Both the position numbers and the translations under genes were made by a program. From NCBI GenBank assembly GCA_009746045.1, contig RPFO01000175.1:2178287-2242286 (forward strand): a DNA stretch of 64,000 nucleotides, in the 5' to 3' direction. Numbering within the stretch: the stretch's first letter is position 1; every line of letters starts with the position of its first letter. This DNA comes from Mesostigma viride (Eukaryota; Streptophyta; Mesostigmatophyceae; Mesostigmatales; Mesostigmataceae). The notes beneath the pieces are model-generated. The model did not search any database. It was not told the origin of the DNA and was given only the letters and a program-made list of their open reading frames with translations. Of this stretch, positions 10,891-21,600 are shown piece after piece.

Positions 10891-12118
10891 AGCTGCTTAA
10901 TTAATTAGACTCGTGCTCCCGTTCGGGAGTCACTGATGGATGGATGGATGGGTGCAAACAGTCCTACCGGTCTAATCTATCTACAAAATCTATCAACATC
11001 AACTCTACCCTAGGGGACCTGTCTGGCGTGCTTCCCGTATGTTTGCACACGCGGGCGCTTCCCCACGGGATCGAGGGGGCTCGTTGCCCTCTATGACCTG
11101 GGCCCACTTAAAAAATTAAATTAAATTAAATTAAATTATAACATGCCACCGTTGGGAGATCATGTAGCACATATTCCTTGATGGATGGGTGGGGTGGGAG
11201 GAGCCGCGTAATCGAACTAACGGCTAACTCTAATCTAGCTAGTCTAGAAAAATCCTAACTACCCTACTCATCAAATCGCCTCCTCCGCTTGGGGGGAGGT
11301 GGTTTGCCCACAGGGTCGGGCGTGTGAGCCTTAACAATCCTCTTCTGGGCCCACTTGGCCTTGTCCATCATCTTTTTCCAAATCACGCAGAGGCCTAGGC
11401 CCCCCATGTCCTCTACTAGCTGTTCTTTGAAGGTGCGGGCCTTGCGGCGTCTAGCATCACGGGGCCCGGCCGACGTAAGGAGGTGCCGGCCAGGCTGAGC
11501 TGGGCGCAGTCCCGCGGGGGGGCCACGTGAGGTGTCTACCCGGTTGGTGCGAGCTAAGTGCCCTACTAGCTGCAGGCGCCACTGCTTAATGGTGCTGGTG
11601 ATATATCGCATGCCGAGGTACAGGTCCTCATTGCGAACATGAGCAGCATATCCTACTCTGAAAATGGATCGCAGCATGTTGGTGCCCGCGCTGTCCAGCT
11701 TTCGGGCCAGGTCGGCGGTGAGGGTCCACGTCTCGGCCCCATATGTAAGAACAGGAAGGACGAGGACCTTAAACAGGTCCTGTTTCTCTATCTTGCCCCG
11801 GGGCTTGCGCCACAGGGCCCGGTATTGGCGTAAAGCGTGCCAGGCGAGGGAGATGCGGTGGTCCACATCAGCCTTGCAGCTGGGGAGGAGGCTGCCCAGC
11901 AGCTTGACACGGTCCCGATACAGGACTTGAGAGCCGTCAAGGAGAAAGAGGGCGGGCGGTGGCTGAGTGAGCCCAATCGCCAGAGCCTCTGTCTTCTTGC
12001 TGACCTCAAGCCCCACTGCGCAGGCCTCGATAGCCAGGCAGTCAAGCCACGTCTGCACGTGCTCAGTGTCCTCGAAGAGGGTGGTGTCGTCTGCATAGAC
12101 TGCGTAGGATGATGTCCG
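10891..12118 (-). mobile_element. LINE-A copy 2, 5'-truncated, interrupted by LINE-B
   Basis: From 12118 downward the minus strand encodes RT motif C (YADDTTLF) and the ORF2 C-terminus ([45 protein letters not shown]). After a nested LINE-B it ends in the LINE-A 3' UTR, a CTCCC-GAAC-GGGAG stem-loop and an AATT tail (10893-10910). Its 5' edge abuts a GTAT-type microsatellite. Confidence 0.85.
11110..11345 (-). mobile_element. LINE-B 3' end inserted in LINE-A copy 2, 11-bp target-site duplication
   Basis: TGGGCCCACTT flanks the insert at 11099-11109 and 11346-11356. In intact LINE-A this 11-mer occurs once (near 13145). The insert carries the LINE-B C-terminus ([20 protein letters not shown]), the 3' UTR, a stem-loop with one altered arm, and an AATTT tail. 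Confidence 0.9.
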
Positions 12119-12520
12119 CCAGTATGGATGTATGGATGTATGGATGTATGGATGTATGGATGTATGGATCATGTATGGATGTATGGATGTATGTATGGAC
12201 GTATGGATGTATGGATGTATGGATGTATGGATGTATGGATGTATGGATGTATGGATGTATGGATGTATGGATGTATGGATGTATGGATGTATGGATGTAT
12301 GGATGTATGGATGTATGGATGTATGGATGTATGGATGTATGGATGTATGGATGTATGGATGTATGGATATATGGATGTATGGATGTATGGATGTATGGAT
12401 GTATGTATGGACGTATGTATGTATGTATGTATGTATGTATGTATGTATGTATGTATGTATGTATGTATGTATGTATGTATGTATGTATGTATGTATGTAT
12501 GTATGTATGTATGTATGTAT
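12119..12520. repeat. GTATGGAT then GTAT microsatellite
   Basis: About 290 bp of (GTATGGAT)n followed by about 110 bp of (GTAT)n. Open frames on both strands through it (TYIH or MYVC runs) are artefacts. Confidence 0.97.
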
Positions 12521-12761
12521 TCTGATCAGACACTCCGCAAAGGTGAAAACCTTTGCGTTCAGTGCCGGGCCGCGGAAAACGCGGAAAACGCGATCTGCAA
12601 ATGAATCCGACCGGAATCGAACTGGGGACCTCTCGCACCAATTTTGCTGACTATAGGACGGACGTCTCCGGTTACCATGGCATCGCCAACTTACACCTAC
12701 AGTCATCCGCAAAAGTTCTCCTGTCCGGGGAGTGATGCAAGCCTTTCGGATTTGGTACTAG
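12521..12761 (-). mobile_element. tRNA-like SINE candidate between GTAT repeats
   Basis: The minus strand has a Pol III B box (AGTTCGATTCC, near 12615) and a weaker A-box-like TGGTAACCGG upstream. A tRNA-unrelated body follows, then (ATAC)n. A relative lies at 42255-42345 in IFT172 intron 19. The fold is too diverged to assign an amino acid. Confidence 0.5.
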
Positions 12762-12880
12762 ATAGTATGTATGTATGTATGTATGTATGTATGTATGTAT
12801 GTATGTATGTATGTATGTATGTATGTATGTATGTATGTATGTATGTATGTATGTATGTATGTATGTATGTATGTATGTAT
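12762..12880. repeat. GTAT microsatellite
   Basis: About 120 bp of perfect (GTAT)n running into the AATT tail of LINE-A. Confidence 0.97.
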
Positions 12881-13058
12881 TAATTAATTAATTAATTAGA
12901 CTCGTGCTCCCGTTGGGGAGTCACGGAGCATTAACCCCGATGAATGGATGGATGGGTGCAAACATTCCTACCGGTCTAATCTATCTACATTGGCTACATA
13001 CTACATCTATCTAGCAACATTCTAACTACATCATCTATCTAGGCAGCCGCACGCTGCC

Positions 13059-16000
13059 CTAGGGGGAGCTATCTAGCGTGCCTCCCGCGGGATTGCACAC
13101 GCGGGCGCTTCCCCACTGGGGGGGCTCGTTGTCCTCTATGACCTGGGCCCACTTGGCCTTGTCCATCATCTTCTTCCAAATCACGGAGAGGCCGAGGCCC
13201 CCCATGTCCTCTACTAGCTGTTCTTTGAAGGTGCGGGCCTTGCGGCGTCTAACATCACTGGGCCCAGCCCACGTCAGGAGGTGCCGGCCAGGCTGGGCTG
13301 GTCGCAGTCCTGCGGGGGGGCCACGTGAGGTGTCTACCTGGTTGGTGCGAGCTAGGTGCCCTACTAGCTGCAGGCGGCGTTGCTTAATTGTGCTGGTGAT
13401 ATAGGGCATGCCCTGGTACAGGTCCTCATTGCGGACATGAGCAGCATATCCTACTCTGAAAATGGAACGCAGCATGCTGGTGACCGCGCCGTCCAGCTTG
13501 CGGGCCAGGTCGGCGGTGAGGGTCCACGTCTCGGCGCCATACGTGAGAACAGGAAGGACGAGGACCTTGAACAGGTCCTGTTTCTCGATCTTGCCCAGGG
13601 GCTTGCGCCATAGGGCCCGGTACTGGCGTAAAGCGTGCCAGGCGAGGGAGATGCGGTGGTCCACATCACCTCGCAGCTAGGGAGCAGGCTGCCCAGCAGC
13701 TTAACGCGGTCCCGATACAGGACTCGAGAGCCGTCTAGGAGATAGAGGGGCGGCGCTGAGGTGGTGAGCCCAACCGCCAGGGCCTCTGTCTTCTTGCTGA
13801 CCTCAAGCCCCACTGCACGGGCCTCGAGAGCCAGGCAGTCAAGCCATGTCTGCACGTGCTCAGTGTCCTCAAAGAGGGTGGTGTCGTCTGCGTAAATGAT
13901 GTCTGCTAGCCGAATCTCCGTGTCCGCACCGCCATGCCAGAATTTGTTAGCAACCTGCACTCCTGGTTCCCTGCCCACGATGCGGGCAAATCGCTTGCGC
14001 GCCTGAATCATTACGTATTCGACAACAATAATGAACAGGTAGGGCGACAGCACGCAGCCCTGCCACACACCCTTCTGTAAAGGGCATGGGGGCGTGGTCC
14101 CGTAAGAAGTGCGCACCGAAGTGGTGGACCCTTCATACAGGTTGCGGATGACAGCAATCAGGGGGCGGGGGATCCGGAACAACTCGAGGATGTCCCAAAG
14201 CGCAGGCCAGAAAACCGAATCGAAGGCTTTGATGAAGTCCACCAGCACAAGGTGCAAAGGGGACTCACCAGGCTGAAGGCGTTGCAGTTCCTCCACCAGT
14301 CGGCGAGTAGCGAAGAGCGCCTGTACTGTGTTGCGACCTGAACGGAAGCCGTGCTGAGTCTCGCTGAGGTGACCGTCCAGGGCCGTGCGCAGGCGGTTCA
14401 GGATGAGCCGCATAAGAAGCTTGAGGGGGGCACTTTGAATGCACACCCCTCTGTAGTTGCCGGGGTCGGCAGGCGACCCCTTGTTCTTGTACAGCATCGT
14501 GCGAAAACTGTGTTGCCAGGCCGCTGGAGGTGGTTGCGACGACAGCAGAAGGCGGTTGCAGATGTCCCGGAAGAGCAGCATAACACCTGTGTCCTCGAAT
14601 TCGGCTGCAAGTTTTACAACTGCGGCCGGAATCTCGTCAGAGCCGGTGGCTGCGTCATAACGCAGGCGCTGGACCGCCTCCGTGACCTCGCGAGAGGTGA
14701 AAGGAGGCATGTCAGACGGGTCGCCAAGTGGGCCGACCAGCGGGGGGACTAGGTAGTCCGCCGCTGACCTAGGCGGGGCCGGGGGCCCTGCGGGGCCGGC
14801 CAGGGCGGCCGGGCGGGCGGCGGCGGCTGGGAGCAGGGGTGGGGGCGGCGCAGCTGTCCCCACGACCTCGGCCGTGGCCGTGGCCCAGGTACGAAGCCGC
14901 TTGGCTGGGGCGCCGGGGACGTCGTGGCGGTGGGGCCGGCCGAGGCCGTCCGGGTGCCCGAGGCGCTTGTACCAGAACCAGGCCCCCTTGCCGTCGTGCT
15001 TCTGCTGGCAGCTGCGCAGGTCCTTGACCATCTGCTGAGCATCTGCCTTCTCAGCCTGCTCGTAGGCGGCCCTCAGAGCTGCTTGCAGCCCAGGTTTGGC
15101 GAGCGGATCTCTGTTGCGGCGGAGCATCTGCCTGGCGGCGACCACTGTCGGTGCGTGACGGTGGACAGCAAGCTGCCGACGCGGAGGCAAGGTGGGGAGG
15201 GTGCGGGCAGCCAGGCGATACTTGGCGGCGACACCACGGAGGATCACTGAAATATCCCCCGGCGGCGGAATGGCGTGTAACTGCTGTCGGCTGCCCCCGG
15301 CGTCGAATACGGCCAGGAAATCATCCCTGTGCGACATAGCGGCCTGCTCTTCTGCTGACATCTTGTCGGCATCCTTCAGCACAATCCGGAGCACTTTCAG
15401 ATCTGGCTGAGGTGCCAGCTGTCGCGACGGTTTCACCCCAGGAAACCGCAATCTGATGCGAGCGAGCACGAGACGATGATCAGATTCCACCGTGCTGACA
15501 GAATCTTGCAGGACGCGAGCATCGACAACTGAGGGGCGCTGAGCCCGACGTACGCAGACATAATCAAGGCACACCACCCGATCCGACGGCCCAAAAAAGG
15601 TGGCCAGCTGCTCAGCGGGGCGTGCGAAAGAAGCATTGCATGCAACCAGCGCAGATTCTGCCAGCAGATTCGCAAATAAAGGCGTGTTACCGTTGGCTGT
15701 CGTGTTGGTTGGGGAATACTGAGCGCCCCCAGTGCCAACTGGCAGCGTGGCGTTGGCGTCGAGCAGCATAACCAGGAAGTGCCGAGCTGGGATGTTGGCC
15801 TCCTCCTCCTTGAGGGCGTCGAAGAAGGCCTCACGTTCCGCCTGAGCTCGACCCGCATGTGGTGCATATCCCACGATAACGGTTAGCGTGTGGTGTGAAT
15901 GGCCCTCAGTGGCCGAAAAAGTGGCCACTAGCACACGCGGGGACCGCAGCACGATGGACTGGAGCTGCTCTGATGCTGCCGGCGAGCACAAGAGGCCCAC

Positions 16001-16228
16001 ACCACCTTGGCCCGGCGCGTCGCCGCCACCATAGTGGAACCGCCAGCCTGCACGCAGGTCGTCGACCAGCAGACCGTTGACCGCGTGCTGAGGGTCAACG
16101 GTGCGTCGGTGCTCCTGGACTCCAAGAACAGCGATCTTGTTGTCGGCGCACAGGGCGATCAGCTCGTCGACGCGTTGGCGTGCTGGGGTGCCGCCGCTCG
16201 TAGAAGGATCTGCAGGGAGGGTGCGCAC
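13059..16228 (-). pseudogene. LINE-A ORF2: AP endonuclease plus reverse transcriptase, one frameshift
   Basis: The first 925 codons are open from 16228. They carry endonuclease motifs (VQEHRR near residue 40, SDHRLV near 245), RT blocks (YRGVCI, HGFRSGRN, LVDFIKAFDSV, GCVLSPYLF) and the catalytic YADD at about residue 779. A 1-nt loss near 13665, compared with copy 2, shifts the frame. The C-terminal domain continues at 13664-13059 ([37 protein letters not shown]). There is no RNase H domain. The open frame extends upstream of 16228 (GIASFNVRTL) into the C-rich spacer without an ATG, so the true start is unclear. Confidence 0.92.
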
Positions 16229-16264
16229 GTTAAAACTAGCAATACCAAGAATGGGCCGTTGCCC

Positions 16265-16365
16265 TATTAGCGGGGGGGTGGGGGTGGGGGTGGGGGTGGA
16301 GAAGGGTAGTGCTGGAGGTGGGGGTGGGGGTGGGGGGGGGGGGGAGGGGGAGGGTGGCGATTGGG
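16265..16365 (-). repeat. C-rich (sense) / G-rich (antisense) spacer between LINE-A ORF1 and ORF2
   Basis: Runs of GGGGGT and a 14-bp G run on the plus strand could form G-quadruplexes. In the element's RNA the tract is cytosine-rich. Confidence 0.8.
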
Positions 16366-16611
16366 GTTAATGCTTGTCAACGCATGGAGGCTTTCTTTCA
16401 GGACGGATATGCGTCGTCTCCGTCCTGGCTGGGGTCGCCGGCGTGTCGACTGGGCCTCATCCCGCTCAAGGCGGGCTAGGAGGCGTGTAAGGCTGGTAAA
16501 TTGGCGGGAAGGTTGACCGTGGCGTGCCTGGCGACCTTGCATCCTGATCATGCTCGCACGGTGCGACATGAGGATGGAAAGGGGCTTGTTTATAAAGGCT
16601 GTGCCCAAAGC

Positions 16612-17978
16612 CTATTGTACCGCGAGGCCGCGAGGGTGTGCCCTTACCGGGCGCCATCCATACCCGGGACGTGCGTAGACGATGATGACGCAGCTGGGGC
16701 GGGCCTGGGACGGCCCGACTTGTGCCGCTTGTTCGGAGCCTGCGCCTCCGTGCGCTGGCCGTTGATGAATAGCACGGGGGTGTCGTGGACGAGGCGGACG
16801 TAGACCTTCTGGCTCCTGCTTGGCCTTGGTCGCCACGTCGCTGCCCAGCAGACCATTCTTGATGACTAGCTGGGCCGGTGAGAGGAGGTCGTCGAGGCTC
16901 GGCGCGTTCTTCCCGCCTAGGAGCTTGCGGGCCTGGAGTACCTTCACCTTGCTGGCCACATTCGCAAAGGTCACCCGGATGGGGCCAGGCTGGCCCGCCA
17001 TCCAGGCTGCCGACTCAATGCGGATGCGTTCGTTGCCCAGTTGCAGCCTGCCCACGATGAGGCTGTGGTACAGGCGTTGCGCTAGCATCAGGTCCGTTTC
17101 AGGCTGCTGTGCGACCTGGAAATACCGGACCACTATACTGCGTGAGCGCAGGTCCTCCTCGACCGCAGTCTTGTGGGCTGCAGCCCCCCTGCGTGCTGCA
17201 TCTTCCATCAGGTTGGCAATGTCCGTCTGTTTTACCACGTTAGCATAGCTGGTGGGTGCAGGGGCTGCTGGCTGGGGAGGTGTGGCCAGGGCGGCCTTGA
17301 CCTCGGCAATGCTGGATTGAGCGCAGCAGTGTCTTGACGGATAGCAGTGGACAAGGCGCCGAGTTGGGCAGCCATGTCTGCGACTTCCTTATTGAGCTTG
17401 TGCAGGTCTGCTTCCGGGGAAGCAGCATCAGGGGTGTTGGCGGTGCCGTGCTCGGCTTCCTTGAAAGCGGCAAAGAGTGCCCGGAGGCAGGGGGCCTGCG
17501 CGTGGCTCAGGAAAACAGAAAGTCGAAGCTCTGGCTCGTCCATTTCGGCAAGCTGGTCCGTAGAAATGGTATCGCCAGACGTGGGAAAATAGAGTGGAAT
17601 GTCATTGGCTTTCAGGTGGTGCAGGATAGCCTGCGCCTCCTCGGCGGTAAGCGAAAAGAACCGGGGCTCGGCGACAACCTTGCCAGGCATGAAGGATGCT
17701 GGGTCGAACTCAGCGTCGTCGTCGTCGGCGTCGTCGTCGTCCTCGTCAATGGGGGTGGCCTCGCTGGGTTGAGAAGACGATGGCAAAGGGACCTGGCGGT
17801 CCATCTCGTCGGCTGGGGTGACGCAAAGCCGCTTGGAGGAGGCGGTAATGGCTGCCTCGCTGGCCCGGGGCTGCGTTGCTATGGTTTCCGCATCTGCAAT
17901 TAGTTGCGTAATCGTGTTGGGCGCTGAAGCCTCCCCCTCGGAGAGAGTATGGGAGGCGGTTGACGGAGTTTCTGCCAT
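16612..17978 (-). pseudogene. LINE-A ORF1 (L1 ORF1p-like), frameshifted
   Basis: The first 248 codons (17978-17232) have an acidic stretch (DEDDDDADDDD) and a helical region (LHKLNKEVADMAAQLGAL) likely to form a coiled coil. A second frame (17238-16612) carries the RNA-binding core (SIVVRYFQ, IRVTFANVASKVKVLQARKL) and the C-terminal domain start (SLDDLLSPAQ). A third frame gives VYVRLVHDTPVLFINGQR. So two shifts split one ORF1. It is only distantly similar to the lineage-1 ORF1. Confidence 0.8.
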
Positions 17979-18208
17979 AGCTGGTTCCGGAAAATACGAA
18001 CCCTGCCTGTGCTGCGTTTTGTTGATATTGCGCTAAATCTTGGGCGATGGCGGCTGAAAATTATATCATCGTGTTCGTCATCAAAAGACGCTTCTACTGC
18101 AATTTACCCGACCAAATTTCATGCCCGGATGTAAAAGTTATGAGCATTCTCGGCATCCATAGCTCGCCAAGGTGCTGTATCGCACATGGGAGAACATGTA
18201 GCACGTAT

Positions 18209-18322
18209 TATGTATGTATGTATGTATGTATGTATGTATGTATGTATGTATGTATGTATGTATGTATGTATGTATGTATGTATGTATGTATGTATGTATG
18301 GATGGATGGATGGATGGATTGA
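18209..18322. repeat. GTAT and GGAT microsatellite
   Basis: About 90 bp of (GTAT)n followed by (GGAT)n, between the LINE-A 5' end and the SGF29 3' flank. Confidence 0.95.
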
Positions 18323-18502
18323 CGAATTTTATCCCCTATTCCTATGTATTTTCTCACGTATACAGCCTTATAAGCTTCGCCAACTCTGGCCAACCTAACG
18401 GTGCTTCCGAAAATCGGCTCCGCCAGATAACCAGGCTGGTGGCCATCAGACAAGCAGAACTTCAGGCAACCAGCACGTGAGGCAACCGGCACGTGAGGCA
18501 AC

Positions 18503-18668
18503 CAGCACTGGACCACGTCCCCCCCTCACTGCCGCTGATCCGACGGCAGGCCCACCACGTACCATACACCACGTGAGGGTCGGCTATATATATTTCAAAA
18601 CCGAATTTGCACACTGGCCGACGTCCCCGCCTCACTGCCGGTGATCCGACGGCAGGCCCACCACGTAT
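18503..18668 (-). repeat. Direct repeat copying the SGF29 stop-codon region
   Basis: About 55 bp around the SGF29 stop (18611-18668) are repeated downstream at 18503-18560. The shared core is GATCCGACGGCAGGCCCACC. The downstream copy also encodes the last residues (SDQRQ-like) and a TGA. It lies in the presumed 3' UTR. Confidence 0.75.
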
Positions 18669-21600
18669 TTGAACGGAATCGCGCGCTGCGGCAGGCCATC
18701 CACCCCATCCTCTTCGTCATCGTCAAACTCCAGCGAGTACCTGCTAGGTGTACAAACAAGGTAAACCAGGTGCACAAACAGTTCAGGTCGGAACACCACG
18801 CCCATTGCCCATTAAGAGCGCGGAGGCAGCTGGCGAGGGCCTAGGTTTACAAATGACTATTGATGCTTGAACATGACGTTGCACATGCCGAGTTGCTGCG
18901 AGCCACTCATGCCGATGGAAGCGGGGGTGCCCAGTGCTGCTGTTGATGATGGATGGATGGATCTCCCAATTCGGGCGACACACTAGTACAAGACCTGGTT
19001 CCAACACGTGCATATGATTCAAAGATGTTTCAACAAAGACGAAGAGCTGTTGGGCACAGCCGTCAACTAGTCTACTGGTGCAACCATCGTGCAAACGTCT
19101 GCTAGTGGGGGACATTTTGTCCACACAGTTTGGTATATTTATTCGCACAGTTTGATGACTTTGTCCGCAAGGCCACCAGCATGGAGGGCAGGCAGCCATG
19201 ATTCAGGACGCTCATGCGGGCAGCCAGTGGTTAACTCACCGTGGTTGCCTCGGGCGCAGTCCCACAAGCGGTACGCTCGCTACCGCAGTTCATTCACAAG
19301 CGCTCCCTACCCTGGCTACGTCCCGCTTCTTTCAAACAAATACACGGTTGTCGCATGTCAATGACTAGCACAACTTAGCCAGTGGCGTACTCACACACAA
19401 TCATACAAGCAGTACATTAGGGTTGCGGCAAGTAATACCATACGTTGTGGCTGTATTTCATTGGCAAAACGAAGGCTAGCCAGTGCGACTCACGCTCCGC
19501 CTTTTCTCTTGGAGGGTGGCTGCAGCACGCGCGCGCGGTAGAAGGCGGTGGTGCCTGGGAACAGAGCGAGCACGGTGCTGCCGCGCGACCACTCGTGCGT
19601 GCCTGATGGGCGCACAGCATCGGGCACGTCATGACGGACAAGAGCGGAACTTGTTAACGCAGTAATGCTGGGTGCTGGGGGGGGGGAGTGAAACTTGTGA
19701 AAATAGACACCGGGTGTGGTTTGATAGGCAGGAGCGAAGGGTGTGACCAATGCCGGGTGCACAGTGTGAGAGCAGTACTTAGATGGGGCGGTGTGGGAGG
19801 GACATGGGAACAAAAAAGGGGGCGGAGGTGCAGAAGAGATGGGATCATGCGGGTAAGAGAAATACGCAACCATTCATGGGTGCCTTGGGGGAAAAGGTGC
19901 AACATATGGTATGATAGACACGAGCGACCTGTGTTAACAGATGCTGGGTGCACAGCGGTAAACAACAGCGACATGACAGTGACATGCACGTATCCGATGC
20001 TAGGTGCAGCGTGTGTCGTGGTGTAACCCTCCCCAGGAAAGAACACGTGTAGCGCAGCGAAGAATCCATTCTAGAGTACAGTATATACATTCTACTGTAT
20101 ATAGGCAAAGGTAGAATGATATGAGAGGCACCACACCCAACGTGCCACCGCACCACCACACCTGATCACCTGGGCCTTGAAATTTTTTCACACAACTACT
20201 AAGGCTGACACGCCTATTTGCCTTCACTGAATGTACCTTATGCTGGCTATTTTCTATCGCTTTCGCTCTTACAACCCCTCAAAATTCTTTCATGCGAGCC
20301 AAGGCTTCCCCAAGGCAAGAACTCCTCCACTCAGCAAGTGCGAACACCAGCCCCCTTTGTGTCTTGCGAAGCCCAGGGGGTTGGCTTGCGAAGCCGTAGT
20401 TTCATTCCGACTTGCAGCCCAAGTACCTATGGGATCGAGGCACTTGGGCTGCGCGATGATGTCTCTCACAAATAGTACTAACAAATAGCACTTACCCAAC
20501 TGTGTCATGAACAACAAATGTATGATTCAACAGCGCACGCACCGGTGGGATCGAGGCACTTGGGCAGCGGGATGATGGAGGCGGCTGGCAGCACATACGT
20601 CCTGCGCAAGGCACCAGCATGCAGACAGAGCATTTTTAGCCGAGCCGAGGGTAGCTAGTGCATCACCGAGTATGAGGTCGGCCAATGCTAAGGGAAGAAG
20701 CGAGTAGAACGCAAAAAATAACGGAATGCCAAGCAAAGAACATTTAGATTTGTAGAAGACCACGGACAGACACGCCACACAGACAAAAACGCACACAAAT
20801 TCACACACACAAGTACACACGAGCAGACACAAAGATGCACAAGAACAAGTAAGCACACAGAAACTCACATAATGGGCACACGCGCATACTTACACACGCA
20901 CACATGCACACACGCATACACGCATACACGCATACACGCATATACCCATACACACAAGACAACAGACACTCACACAGGAAGATGCAGGCACCAAATTGAA
21001 CTTAGTGCATTCCAGCCACCTCAGACATGGGTAATGGCCCTCACATTTCACAACGCCTAGCTGCCCTCGCGCTGCTCTTGCACTGCTCTCGTACTGCCCT
21101 CGCGCTGCTCTCGCACTGCTCTCGCACTGCTCTTGCACTGCCCTCGCACTGCTCTCGCACTACTCTCGCACTGCTCTCGCACTGCTCTCACACTGCTCTC
21201 GCACTGCCCTCACACTGCCCTCACACTGCTCTCGCACTGCCCTTGCACTGCCCTTGCACTGCCCTCGCACTGCCCTCGCACTGCCCTCGCACTGCCCTCG
21301 CACTGCCCTCGCACTGCCCTCGTACTGCCCTTGCACTGCCCTTGCACTACCCTTGCACTGCCCTTGCACTGCCCTCGCACTGCCCTTGCACTGCCCTCCC
21401 ACTGCCCTCGCACTGCCCTCGCACTGCCCTTGCACTGCCCTCGCACTGCCCTCGCACTGCCCTTGCACTGCCCTCCCACTGCCCTTGCACTGCCCTCGCA
21501 CTGCCCTCGCACTGCCCTCGCACTGCCCTCCCACTGCCCTCCCACTGCCCTCGCACTGCCCTCGCACTGCCCTCGCACTGCCCTCGCACTGCCCTCGCAC

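Larger units (their letters stand above)
12881..18160 (-). mobile_element. LINE-A, nearly full-length L1-type retrotransposon
   Basis: Minus-strand order: 5' UTR module (about 18160-18046), ORF1 (17978-16612), a C-rich spacer (about 16365-16265), ORF2 with AP endonuclease and RT (about 16265-13059), 3' UTR with the CTCCC-CAAC-GGGAG stem-loop (about 12905-12925) and an AATT tail (12881-12898). At about 5.3 kb it is the only copy with both ORFs. ORF1 has at least one frameshift and ORF2 has one, so it is a recent but dead copy. Confidence 0.9.

Noticed and set aside
12063-12650. TYIH and MYVC repeat proteins
   Set aside because: Translations of GTAT/GTATGGAT microsatellites.
11264-12712. A hybrid LINE family joining LINE-A RT to a LINE-B C-terminus
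   Set aside because: The TGGGCCCACTT duplication on both sides shows a plain insertion of LINE-B into LINE-A.
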